From NCBI GenBank assembly GCA_963729445.1, contig CAVSNU010000003.1, positions 992,001-1,056,000 on the forward strand: DNA of 64,000 bases, given 5' to 3'. The notes below the pieces were generated by a model, which worked only from the letters and a program-made list of their open reading frames with translations, was not told the DNA's origin and did no database searches. This document shows positions 44,537 to 53,108 of this stretch, piece after piece (the first letter of the stretch is position 1; each line of letters opens with the position of its first letter). The position numbers were made by a program, and so were the translations under genes. Source of the stretch: JACCZH01 sp963729445 (GTDB lineage Bacteria > Chloroflexota > Chloroflexia > Thermomicrobiales > CFX8).

Positions 44537-45644
44537 TCACACGCACTCCTGGGAGGCTATCGAACGGCAGTTGGGGAGAGACGTCCATATCGAGTCCGGC
44601 TGAAGCTCCACGACGCACGGCCTGATAGGCAGCCGCCGCGATCATCGCCGCATTGTCGGTGCAAAATTGAAGTTCCGGCACATACACCGGAACCTTCACC
44701 TTCTGCGCCAGGCGATGCCGCAACAAGGCATTGGCCGACACGCCCCCGGCCACCATTACGCTGGCGACGTGCTGATCCGCCGCGGCACGGGCGGTCTTTT
44801 CAACCAACACGTCAACGATCGCCTCCTGGTACGAGGCTGCCAGCTGGCTCACCGGCATGTTCGGCACATACTCCGGCGGCTGGTGCTCAGGGAAAAGCTC
44901 GCGGGGCGCCTGCGGCCGATTTCCGGCCTGCCGTCGCGCTGGGACTTTCATCTTTCGATATGGCTCGCAGGCGCGTAACAACGCCGTTTTGAGGCCCGAG
45001 AACGAGAAGTCGTAGGAGTCACCCAGCCAGGCGCGGGGGAGATCTCCCAGCGGCCGGGCGCCTTGTGCGGCCTGCTGGATAGCCGGACCTCCGGGATAGC
45101 TCAAACCAAGCAGACGGGCACCCTTATCGAACGCCTCCCCGGCAGCGTCGTCCCGGGTACGGCCCAGGATCTCATAGACGCCGTGCTTCTGCAGCAGTAT
45201 CAGCTCGGTGTGCCCGCCGGAGACGACCAGGCACAAGGCGGGCAGCGCTGGAGGCTCACCGGCTTCCGCACCCGGAGCGATCAGCCAGTTGGAATAGATA
45301 TGGCCCTCGATGTGGTTGACCGGCACCAGCGGCTTGCGCCAGGTATACGCCAGGGTCTTGGCGAAATTGACACCCACCAGCAGCGCGCCGGCCAGGCCGG
45401 GCCCCTCGGTGACAGCAATCGCGTCGATGTCGTCCTGGGTCATCCCGGCTTGATCGAGTGCCTCCTGCACGACCGGGATGATCGCGGTGATGTGCTGGCG
45501 CGATGCCAGCTCCGGCACAACGCCGCCATAGCGCGCGTGCAGCTCGGTCTGCGAGGCGATCACGTTCGAGCGTACCCAGCGCCCCTCGTGGACCACCGCC
45601 GCCGAAGTCTCATCGCAGGATGTTTCGATTGCCAGGATGTTCAC
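44511..45644 (-). CDS. tsaD: tRNA threonylcarbamoyladenosine transferase TsaD
   Basis: 377 residues, ASKHA fold. ILAIETSCDETSAAVV, metal-binding HIEGH with SNW, CLVVSGGHTELI, EAFDKGARLLGLSYPGG and the late VMVAGGVSANALLR are all present. There is a basic/Pro-rich insert (ARRQAGNRPQAPRE) near residue 245. Transfers threonylcarbamoyl to A37 of ANN-decoding tRNAs with TsaB and TsaE, both encoded upstream in this operon. Confidence 0.97.
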   Translation of the reverse strand: MNILAIETSCDETSAAVVHEGRWVRSNVIASQTELHARYGGVVPELASRQHITAIIPVVQEALDQAGMTQDDIDAIAVTEGPGLAGALLVGVNFAKTLAYTWRKPLVPVNHIEGHIYSNWLIAPGAEAGEPPALPALCLVVSGGHTELILLQKHGVYEILGRTRDDAAGEAFDKGARLLGLSYPGGPAIQQAAQGARPLGDLPRAWLGDSYDFSFSGLKTALLRACEPYRKMKVPARRQAGNRPQAPRELFPEHQPPEYVPNMPVSQLAASYQEAIVDVLVEKTARAAADQHVASVMVAGGVSANALLRHRLAQKVKVPVYVPELQFCTDNAAMIAAAAYQAVRRGASAGLDMDVSPQLPFDSLPGVRVIDRTRATR

Positions 45645-45653
45645 AGTCGCGCG

Positions 45654-46292
45654 CTACCCTCCGGTGGATTCCATACGGCCGCTGGACGACTTACGCATCC
45701 GCTCTGCCAGCGCCGCCTTGAGCCCTGCCAGACGCGCGACGGACTCGGGGTCGTTGATCGACGGCGACCACATGATGTAGGCATCCTCGCCGTTGTCACT
45801 GTAGTAACGACGACGGATGCCCTGCCGGGTGAAGCCGTATTTCTGGTAGAGCGACTGGGCGGTATCGTTGGAGACGCGCACTTCCAGCGTCAGCCATTCG
45901 GCTCCACGCCGCAACGCCTCTTCATGAAGATCGATCAGGAGCAGCTCGCCGAGTCCCTGTCCACGAAACTCTGGCGCAACGCCGATCGTCGTAATGTGCG
46001 CCTCGTCCAGCATGATCCACATACCAGCGAAACCGATGATCGGCGGCGCGGGCGGGTCGTTAGGTGTCCTGCGACGGAACGGTAGCAGGCCACGAGATCC
46101 GCGTTGTTCCTGAGCAGCAAGTTCCTCGGCATGCGTGTCCTGAGGGCGCATGACGATGTAGTAGTTATTGTTGGTGTTGTTGAGCTCGCGCCGGTACGCG
46201 GACTGCGGCCAGGCGTTGCTGAAACAGCGCCGCTCAACCCTTGAGACCTCCGGTACGTCCTCGATTGTCATCAGCTCAATGGAAACGTTCAC
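45654..46292 (-). CDS. rimI: Ribosomal protein S18-alanine N-acetyltransferase (RimI-like)
   Basis: 212 residues from GTG 46292 (VNVSIELMTIEDVPEVSRVE), with GGAGCGGA upstream and GTGA overlap with tsaB. GNAT fold: acetyl-CoA loop VAPEFRGQGLGELLL, then LEVRVSNDTAQSLYQKYGF and RRRYYSDNGEDAYIM. A polar insert (AEELAAQEQRGSRGLLPFRRR) and a 30-residue basic tail make it longer than E. coli RimI. Position between tsaB and tsaD is typical. Confidence 0.9.
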   Translation of the reverse strand: MNVSIELMTIEDVPEVSRVERRCFSNAWPQSAYRRELNNTNNNYYIVMRPQDTHAEELAAQEQRGSRGLLPFRRRTPNDPPAPPIIGFAGMWIMLDEAHITTIGVAPEFRGQGLGELLLIDLHEEALRRGAEWLTLEVRVSNDTAQSLYQKYGFTRQGIRRRYYSDNGEDAYIMWSPSINDPESVARLAGLKAALAERMRKSSSGRMESTGG

Positions 46293-47005
46293 GAGTTCCG
46301 CTCCGATTTCACAGCGCCTGTCGGCTGCGAATGAATGTACATTGGTTCTAACGCTAACAGATCGTCGGCGTCGCCGTCCCGCCAACGTGGTGCGGCCAGG
46401 TCCAGCAGAGCGGACGCGCGGCGGCGCCTGGCCGCGGCCGGCGGGATGATGACGTTTGGATTACTGGACAGCAGCTGACGGTCCGTCTCGCTCAAATCTC
46501 CCGACAGTATCGTCGGCTCTAACAGGCCATCGCCAAGCTCATCAGGAGTACGGTGGCTCAGCGCACTGCGTAGGTGTAAACGTCCATTCGCTTGCCGGTA
46601 ATCCCCGACAACAACCCGTCCACGCCCAGCTTCAACGAAGGCCCGCACCGGACGATCTCCATACGCAAACATCTGCGCGGCGACGTCCAGCGTACCAACG
46701 CCGAAAATGGGGATCCCCATACTGAACGCAAAACCCTTTGCGACACTCATGCCGACGCGCAGCGCGTTGAAGGCCCCCGGGCCTATTGCGACCGCGACCG
46801 CGCCGAGCTCTGATGGGCTGATGCCGACCAGGCGCATGAGATGATCGATCTCTACCAGTAGCGTCGTCGTCTGGCTGCGGCCGGCATGCCACATTGTTTC
46901 CGCGCCGAGCGCCCCGGTGTCGCCGCCGACTGGCCCCAGGGCCAGTGAAGCGAGCGTATTGGAGGTATCCAGGGCCAGCATCCAGGGTCGCCATTGATCA
47001 GCCAC
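46289..47005 (-). CDS. tsaB: tRNA threonylcarbamoyladenosine biosynthesis protein TsaB
   Basis: 238 residues. MLALDTSNTLASLAL, the hydrophobic IGPGAFNALRVGMSVAKGFAF helix that pairs with TsaD, and FVEAGRGRVVVGDY are characteristic. GTG 47005 overlaps tsaE by eight bases. Scaffold partner of TsaD. Confidence 0.94.
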   Translation of the reverse strand: MADQWRPWMLALDTSNTLASLALGPVGGDTGALGAETMWHAGRSQTTTLLVEIDHLMRLVGISPSELGAVAVAIGPGAFNALRVGMSVAKGFAFSMGIPIFGVGTLDVAAQMFAYGDRPVRAFVEAGRGRVVVGDYRQANGRLHLRSALSHRTPDELGDGLLEPTILSGDLSETDRQLLSSNPNVIIPPAAARRRRASALLDLAAPRWRDGDADDLLALEPMYIHSQPTGAVKSERNS

Positions 47006-47516
47006 GGGCGCCCGCCAGTTCTCGTCGCACTTGCTCGATCGCCTGCCGATAGCGGTCCCCGCGTGGGTCCATCACGATGCTGCGCTTGGTGTCGGCGATG
47101 TCTGTCAACTCAACCATGATGTACTCAATCGGTAAGAGGTGCCTGGCCCGCTCGGGCCACTCCACGATCGCGATCGCTTCCGGATCGTCCAGATACTCTT
47201 CGAAACCAAAGGAGAACAGTTCGTCGCTGTCCTCAATGCGGTAGAGATCGATGTGGTACACCCGGACCGGCCGCTCGTTCACATCGATGCCGGCGTGCTC
47301 CGTCACCAGCGTGAAGGTCGGGCTGAGCATGTCGGACGTCACCCGCAGGCCGCGGGCCAGTCCTTGCGCGAAGGTGGTCTTGCCGGCGCCGATCATACCC
47401 CCTAAGAGAATCAGGGTACCTCGCTCTAGCGACCGGCCAAGTTGCGTTCCGATCCGTCGTGTTTGTTCAGGACTGTGGCTGATCACATCAAGTGCCGGGC
47501 GGCGGGGCGCCGTCAA
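46998..47516 (-). CDS. tsaE: tRNA threonylcarbamoyladenosine biosynthesis ATPase TsaE
   Basis: 172 residues. P-loop GGMIGAGKTTFAQGLARGL, SPTFTLV switch, VYHIDLYRI, and IVEWPERA. TTG start at 47516 with GAGGAG upstream; an overlapping out-of-frame ATG was rejected. First gene of tsaE-tsaB-rimI-tsaD-suhB-like operon. Confidence 0.95.
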   Translation of the reverse strand: MTAPRRPALDVISHSPEQTRRIGTQLGRSLERGTLILLGGMIGAGKTTFAQGLARGLRVTSDMLSPTFTLVTEHAGIDVNERPVRVYHIDLYRIEDSDELFSFGFEEYLDDPEAIAIVEWPERARHLLPIEYIMVELTDIADTKRSIVMDPRGDRYRQAIEQVRRELAGARG

Positions 47517-47597
47517 TCATCGCTCCTCTTCGGCAGTGGTGTTGCGCGTCAATGAGTTGATGATAGCCGAACGGACGCTGCGGCGCACGGCCCGAGC

Positions 47598-48755
47598 CTA
47601 GGATCGGGCGGCAGTATCGATCCCATCCAACGTAACGGAAGTCCCGAGCGGCAGCCCTCCGAGGCGCGGCGGGGCAGTAAGGGCTACACGTGAGTCAGCG
47701 TCATATGCCGCAAGCCGCACGCGGTTGCAACGCACTCGCACCCGAGAACCCGGTGAAATCGAGACGTATGAGGGTTGGTTTGACTGCAATTGCACGCCAC
47801 AGGGTAGCTGAATGACATAGGTCGTCTCTGCACCGTGGAATGTCCGCGACACGACGACCGCGATACCGTCTGGATCGACTTCGAGCGTCACGTCACGCGG
47901 GCGGATCAACAGGTCGACATGCACCTGGGCGCCCTGCTCTTCAAGCTCGAAGCGGCCAAGGTCGGACTCGGCAATCGCGCCGGCAATCGTGGCCGGCACA
48001 AACGTGCCCTGTCCGACGAAGTTCGCCACCGCACGCGTAGCTGGATAGTGATACACGATCTCGGGGACATCAATCTGTTCGATGCGACCGTTGAGCATGA
48101 CCGCCATCCGGTCCGCCACGGTCATCGCTTCTTGCTGGTCATGGGTGACCAGGATCGCGGTAGTGCCCAGCGATTTCAGCAGATCACGAACCTCGATGCG
48201 CATCGCCAGCCGCATCTCGGTATCAAGGTTGGAAAACGGCTCGTCCAGCAGCAGCACGTGTGGCTTGGGACCAAGGGCCCGCGCCATCGCGACCCGTTGC
48301 TGTTGGCCGCCGGAGAGCTGGTGCGGGAAGCGTTCCGCGAGCGCGCCGAGCCCGGTAAGCTCCAGCAGCTCGTCGATACGCGCGCGCTTCTCCTGGCGCG
48401 GCATCCGGCCCAGTCCAAATGCGATATTGTCGGTCACTGAGAGGTGTGGGAAGAGCGCGTAGTCCTGGAACACCATGCCGACGCCGCGCTTCTCCGGCGA
48501 TACAAAGCCGCCTGGTCCTGCAACGGCCGTTCCGGCGATGATGACGTTGCCCTCGTCGGGCTGTTCAAAGCCGGCGATCAAACGTAGCGTCGTTGTTTTG
48601 CCGCAGCCGCTTGGGCCGAGCAACGCCACGATCTCGCCTGGTTCAACAGATAAATGAACGTCACGTACCGCAGGCTCATCCGCGCCGGCAAAGCGCTTAC
48701 TGACATTAACCAGAGTTATTCCGTCATGCACGTATGCAACCCCTCGCGCCAACAT
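47598..48755 (-). CDS. ABC transporter ATP-binding protein, Fe(III)/FbpC-like
   Basis: 385 residues. Walker A GPSGCGKTTTLRLIAGFE, Q-loop VFQDYALFPHLSV, signature LSGGQQQRVAMARAL, Walker B VLLLDEPFSNLD, His loop VTHDQQEAM, and a C-terminal OB-type regulatory domain. With fbpB and fbpA on the same strand it forms an iron(III)-type importer. A 222-base gap separates it from fbpB. Confidence 0.9.
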   Translation of the reverse strand: MLARGVAYVHDGITLVNVSKRFAGADEPAVRDVHLSVEPGEIVALLGPSGCGKTTTLRLIAGFEQPDEGNVIIAGTAVAGPGGFVSPEKRGVGMVFQDYALFPHLSVTDNIAFGLGRMPRQEKRARIDELLELTGLGALAERFPHQLSGGQQQRVAMARALGPKPHVLLLDEPFSNLDTEMRLAMRIEVRDLLKSLGTTAILVTHDQQEAMTVADRMAVMLNGRIEQIDVPEIVYHYPATRAVANFVGQGTFVPATIAGAIAESDLGRFELEEQGAQVHVDLLIRPRDVTLEVDPDGIAVVVSRTFHGAETTYVIQLPCGVQLQSNQPSYVSISPGSRVRVRCNRVRLAAYDADSRVALTAPPRLGGLPLGTSVTLDGIDTAARS

Positions 48756-48977
48756 TTGCGGGCGGATCTCCGTCTACCTTTGCCAGTCTATCAGTCACTT
48801 ACCTTCATGCCTACGGCATGAGGACAATTCCGAGTCATTTCGTCGCCATTCCTGCGTCAAGACCCGTTCCAGGTCAAGCATCGTCTCAAAAGGCGCGTCC
48901 GAAGTCTTCAATCCACAACTCCAGAGGAAAGCGTTGAGCGAGAGTATTATGTAGACGTCGGCCCAGGCTGGTACAGG
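48756..48977. other. Gap between FbpC-like and FbpB-like genes
   Basis: 222 bases with one perfect 7-bp hairpin (TCATGCC-TAC-GGCATGA, about 48817-48833) but no T-tract and no ORF with an RBS. It could tune expression between the two cistrons; nothing firmer is visible. Confidence 0.35.
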
Positions 48978-50636
48978 CTAGCCCCGGCTTGAATCCACCC
49001 GCGAGTGACGGAGCGAGAGGATGACCATGGGCACCGCGGAAATGAGGATCAGAATCAGCGCGGGGGCTGCCGCACGGGCCCAGAAACCCTCCGATGAAGC
49101 GCTCCAGATGCGCGTGGCCAGGGTGTTGAAGCCAATCGGCCGCAGGAGCAGCGTGGCGGGCAGCTCTTTCATCACCGTGAGGAAGACCAGCAGTCCGCCG
49201 CTCAGAAGTCCGTGACGGGCCAGGGGACCGGTGACGGAGAGCCAGACCCTGGGTGAGCTATAGCCGAGGCTACGCGCCGCTTCTTCAATATGTGGGCTCA
49301 CCTGTAGCAACGCCGAGCGCATCGCGCCGACCGCCTGGGGGATAAAACGCACCACGTAGGCCAGCACAAGCATCGCCGTCGTCTGGTACAGAAAGAGCGC
49401 GTAGTTGGCGCCAAAGAAGACGAACGACAGCGCGATGACAATGCCAGGCAGCGCATACCCGGCGTACGTGGCACGCTCAATCAAGGCACTGAATGGTCCT
49501 GAGTGACGCACAGACAGGACCACCACCGGAATTGACAGGATCACGGCGGCAACCGCCGCCAGGACCGAAACGTAGGCCGAATTCAACGCCGCATCCCAAA
49601 CCAGCCGCAGCGGCTCACCGGCGCGCAAGCCGCGCACCAGCCAGTACAGAATCACCCCGATGGGCATGACCAGCGCCAGCCCAACAACCGACGCACAGTA
49701 GCCAGCCGCCAGCGCCTTCCACCGGCCAAGCTCAATGATCCGCAGCGGACGCACCACCCCGGCAGTGCTGCGATGATAACGAGCGCCACCGCGTGTCATT
49801 GCCTCCAACCCAAGGAGTGTCACGGTAATGCCGATCAGGACCAGCGCCAACCCCGCCGCCAGCGTCCGGTCAAACGATCCGGTGTATTGCGAGTAGATGG
49901 CACTCGTGAACGTCTGGTACTGCAACAGCGACACCGCGCCAAAATCGCTCAGGACATACAGCGCCACCAGCAGCGAGCCGGAGCCAATAGCCGGGCGCAA
50001 CATCGGCAGCGTCACCCTGGTGAAGGTGACGATCGGCCCGTAGCCCATCGACCGTGAGGCTTCTTCCAGCGCACCATCTATAGTCGAAATCGTCGAGTTC
50101 AGCGTGAGCAGCACGTATGGATAGGCGAGCAGGGTCAACGTCAGGCTCGCGCCCAGGAGCCCGTAGAGCTCGGGGAGCCGCTCGACACCGAGAAGCGCCT
50201 CGAGCCAGCCCTGGAGGAGTCCGCGCGGGCCAAGCGCCGCGACAATTGCGTACGCCCCGACATAGCTTGGTATCGCCAGCGGAATCGACATCGCAACCGA
50301 CCAGAACCGCCTCCAGGGCAAGTCGGTGCGTGAGGTCAGCCATGCAGCGGGAAGCGAGATGGCCACGGACGCGAAGGTGACGATCCCAGCCAGCAGCACT
50401 GTGTTTCGCACCAGCATTAACGTGCGTTCGCGCCAGATGAGGTGAAAGAGATCTTCGCGGCCCTGCGATGCGCGGATTACCAGATAAAAGATCGGCAACA
50501 GCATCAGGACCGCGATGATGAGCGCCGGCAGCCACACGACGACCGGCGCTCGGCGCGTTATCGAAACGCGCCGCCGGGTATGGCCACCACGCCGCGGAGC
50601 ACGGCGAGGCCGCTCCTCTACCCGGCCACGACTCAC
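48978..50636 (-). CDS. ABC transporter permease, Fe(III)/FbpB-like, fused double-domain
   Basis: 552 residues with about twelve helices in two homologous halves. Each half ends with an EAA-type loop contacting the ATPase (LEEASRSMGYGPIVTFTRVTLPM; IEEAARSLGYSSPRVWLSVTGPL). The N-terminus is strongly basic. GTG start at 50636, two bases after the FbpA stop, so the two are coupled. Single-chain fused permeases are usual in FbpB/AfuB systems. Confidence 0.92.
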   Translation of the reverse strand: MSRGRVEERPRRAPRRGGHTRRRVSITRRAPVVVWLPALIIAVLMLLPIFYLVIRASQGREDLFHLIWRERTLMLVRNTVLLAGIVTFASVAISLPAAWLTSRTDLPWRRFWSVAMSIPLAIPSYVGAYAIVAALGPRGLLQGWLEALLGVERLPELYGLLGASLTLTLLAYPYVLLTLNSTISTIDGALEEASRSMGYGPIVTFTRVTLPMLRPAIGSGSLLVALYVLSDFGAVSLLQYQTFTSAIYSQYTGSFDRTLAAGLALVLIGITVTLLGLEAMTRGGARYHRSTAGVVRPLRIIELGRWKALAAGYCASVVGLALVMPIGVILYWLVRGLRAGEPLRLVWDAALNSAYVSVLAAVAAVILSIPVVVLSVRHSGPFSALIERATYAGYALPGIVIALSFVFFGANYALFLYQTTAMLVLAYVVRFIPQAVGAMRSALLQVSPHIEEAARSLGYSSPRVWLSVTGPLARHGLLSGGLLVFLTVMKELPATLLLRPIGFNTLATRIWSASSEGFWARAAAPALILILISAVPMVILSLRHSRVDSSRG

Positions 50637-50638
50637 GG

Positions 50639-51946
50639 CTAGATCAGCCCAACGTCCGTCAGGAGCTGAAGCGTGCCCTCGAGGTCTTCCAGCTGCGACA
50701 GATCGAGGTCAGGGGTCTGGATCTCGTCCAGCGGGACCAGCCGCGGGTTGGTCTCGACACCCGGCAGCAGCGGATACTCAAACGTCTCCTCGGCGAAGTA
50801 GGTTTGCGCCTCTTCAGTCAACAAGAACCGCACGAGCACCTCGGCCGCCTCCGGGTTGCGCGCCGTCGTGAGAATACCCACACCCGTGGCATTCACCAGC
50901 GCGCCTGGATCGCCGTTGGTGTAGATGTAGTTCTCGGCCGGCAGGTTCCCGCCCGACTCGGCAAGCATGCGCTCCAGGTAGTAGTGATTCACGAAGCCCG
51001 CATCGATCTCACCGTCAATGGCTGCCTGCACGGTCGCCGTGTTGTTGGCGTAGACATACGGTTCGTTCGCCTGCACACCCTCAAGCCACTCCCGGGCGAC
51101 ATCCTCGCCCTCGACCACCCGGAGGGCCGTAACAAACGACTGGAACGATGCATTGCTTGGAACCCAACCCAGCCGGCCGCGCCACTGCGGGTCGGTGAAA
51201 TCGAGGATGGATTCGGGGATATCATCCGCCGTGAGGCGCTCGGTGTTGTACACCACAGCCCGCGCGCGTGCCGTCAGGCCGACCCACAACCTATCCCGCG
51301 AGCTGAAGCGCGGATCGATCAGCTCAAGGATGTCCGCCGGAAGCTCTGCCAGCATGTCCTCATTGGCGAGTGCCCCGAGCGCGCCGGGCTCCTGGGAGTA
51401 GAAGAGATCGGCCGGGCTGTTTTCGCCCTCTTCTAACAGCGTCGCAGCCATTTCGGCGGAGCTTGCGTACTGCACATTGATTTTCGCGCCGGTCAGCTCC
51501 TCAAACTGAGCCAGAATCGGCCCCACGAGCTCTTCCGAACGGCCGGAGTAGACAGTGAGTTCCTGGCCGGCCAGCGAACCTGGCTCAATCGTCGTTGTGC
51601 CACCGGACGTCTGCCCGGTTGGTGTGGAGTCATCAGTCGCAGTGGCATCACCCTCGGACGTCGCGTCGCCGTCGGCGGCTGTTGGACTCGCCCCATCGAC
51701 GGCTGACGTCGCGGTGCCATCCGCGGTGCCGGATTCCTGGGTTGGTGTCGTGTCCTGCGTCGCGGTATCAGGGGTAGACCCAGTGCCCGTTGAGGTTGAG
51801 GTTGTCGCGGTTGGCTCATCCTCGTCGCCGCCGCAGGCGGCCAACAGTGGCATCGCGATGGCAACGGTCAGACCGCCGGCCAACCCGCGCAGCACCTTAC
51901 GACGACTGAGTGTTCTTCTATCGACCAACTGACCAGAACCTTTCAC
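50639..51946 (-). CDS. ABC transporter substrate-binding lipoprotein, Fe(III)/FbpA-like
   Basis: 435 residues. Signal region SRRKVLRGLAGGLTVAIAM fits a twin-arginine signal ending in lipobox LLAAC (Cys38). A low-complexity Thr/Ser/Asp/Ala linker (about 42-125) tethers the binding domain LAGQELTVYSGRSEELVGPIL, with metal-coordinating candidates in FVNHYYLERML. The annotated GTG 51946 has no spaced RBS; TTG at 51928 with AAAGG upstream is an alternative. First gene of the transporter operon, directly behind a strong promoter. Confidence 0.9.
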   Translation of the reverse strand: MKGSGQLVDRRTLSRRKVLRGLAGGLTVAIAMPLLAACGGDEDEPTATTSTSTGTGSTPDTATQDTTPTQESGTADGTATSAVDGASPTAADGDATSEGDATATDDSTPTGQTSGGTTTIEPGSLAGQELTVYSGRSEELVGPILAQFEELTGAKINVQYASSAEMAATLLEEGENSPADLFYSQEPGALGALANEDMLAELPADILELIDPRFSSRDRLWVGLTARARAVVYNTERLTADDIPESILDFTDPQWRGRLGWVPSNASFQSFVTALRVVEGEDVAREWLEGVQANEPYVYANNTATVQAAIDGEIDAGFVNHYYLERMLAESGGNLPAENYIYTNGDPGALVNATGVGILTTARNPEAAEVLVRFLLTEEAQTYFAEETFEYPLLPGVETNPRLVPLDEIQTPDLDLSQLEDLEGTLQLLTDVGLI

Positions 51947-51947
51947 T

Positions 51948-51978
51948 CCTAATTCCGACTAATTCAGTCGGGATTAGG
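51948..51978 (-). promoter_or_regulatory. Operator-like 13-bp inverted repeat over the fbp promoter start site
   Basis: Arms CCTAATTCCGACT and AGTCGGGATTAGG with a 5-base centre; one mismatch. It begins inside the -10 box and covers the expected start site and leader, the standard place for a repressor. An iron-responsive DtxR/Fur-type regulator is the natural guess from the genes controlled, but the sequence is not a classical Fur or IdeR box. Confidence 0.6.
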
Positions 51979-52004
51979 ATACGCAGGCTGTGATTGATTG
52001 TCAA
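51976..52004 (-). promoter_or_regulatory. Promoter of the Fe(III)-type ABC operon
   Basis: Minus strand TTGACA (52004-51999), 17-base spacer, TATCCT (51981-51976). Perfect -35. The overlap with the palindrome at 51948-51978 suggests repression. Confidence 0.65.
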
Positions 52005-52050
52005 CGCCTCGTCTTTGCTGCCCCGCGGCTGGGCACAGCGGCAACCTCTA

Positions 52051-53094
52051 CTACCCCGCGGCCTCACTGAAATGATCGAACGCCCCAGGCTCAACGTCCC
52101 TGGTGCGCAAATCCAACCCCTTCAACCGGATGGATGGACCATCCGCCTTGGCGGCAGCCAGGGTTCCAATCTGAACTGGAGCTGCCAGGCCCCACCTGCG
52201 GAAGAGCGTGACGACCCGCTCGAACGTAGCGGCTGAACAGGTGAACAACAGCTCGAAATCTTCACCGCCCCGGGTCGCGAGGTCAAACCAGTCGGGAAAG
52301 TTCCAGCGCACGGTATGGGGAATTGGTAGCTGGTCCTGACGGATCGTCGCCGTGACATCACTCGCCTGGCAGATCTTGGGCAGGTCGCCGAACAGACCAT
52401 CCGACAGATCCATCGCCGCTTCAACGCCGGCTCGCCGCAACAGGATACCCTGCAATATCTTCGGCACCGGCCGGCGATGCGCCTCCAGCATGACCGGCGC
52501 GCCCTCAACCTGCAGCGTATTCTCGGTCAAGATACGCACACCGCCGGCCGCCAAACCGAGCGGCCCGGTAACAGCCACGATGTCGCCTGGGCGGGCCCGG
52601 TCGCGCCGCAATCCCTGTGACCCGGCTGGCAGCTCGCCATGCACGGTTACCGAGACAATGGTCTTGTCAGGCGACTTCACCACATCGCCGCCTGCGATCG
52701 TGAAATGACAGGTATTTCCCAGATTGGTCGCACCGCGGTAGAAATCGTAGACCCACTTATCGTGCGACTTCTCGCGCAACCCCAGCGACACCACCGCCAC
52801 TCTTGGCCGAGCACCCATCGCCGCCAGATCGCTGACATTCACCGCGAGCGCGCGGTGGCCGACCGACTCGGCGTTGCTCCAATCGTGCCGGAAATGCGTA
52901 CCCTCCACCAGCATGTCGGTCGAGATCACGACCTGCCTGCCCGGACGCGGTTTCCAGATGGCGGCGTCATCACCGGGACCGAGCAACAAGCCGGACGACT
53001 TGACGCGCGAGGATCTGACGACGTGTCCAATACCCTTAATAAGGGCGAACTCCCCGACCTTGCGTATCGGTTGACTACCAGCGCTGCCCGTCAT
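52051..53094 (-). CDS. thiL: Thiamine-monophosphate kinase
   Basis: 347 residues. GEFALIKGI, LLLGPGDDAAIW, STDMLVEGTHFR, NVSDLAAMGA, GGDVVKSP, DLSDGLFGDL and TRGGEDFELLF are the ordered PurM/ThiL-fold motifs binding Mg-ATP and TMP. ATG 53094. Makes thiamine diphosphate. Lies after a glycosyltransferase gene on the same strand with no thiamine genes near. Confidence 0.95.
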   Translation of the reverse strand: MTGSAGSQPIRKVGEFALIKGIGHVVRSSRVKSSGLLLGPGDDAAIWKPRPGRQVVISTDMLVEGTHFRHDWSNAESVGHRALAVNVSDLAAMGARPRVAVVSLGLREKSHDKWVYDFYRGATNLGNTCHFTIAGGDVVKSPDKTIVSVTVHGELPAGSQGLRRDRARPGDIVAVTGPLGLAAGGVRILTENTLQVEGAPVMLEAHRRPVPKILQGILLRRAGVEAAMDLSDGLFGDLPKICQASDVTATIRQDQLPIPHTVRWNFPDWFDLATRGGEDFELLFTCSAATFERVVTLFRRWGLAAPVQIGTLAAAKADGPSIRLKGLDLRTRDVEPGAFDHFSEAAG

Positions 53095-53108
53095 GTCGCG
53101 ATAACCCC

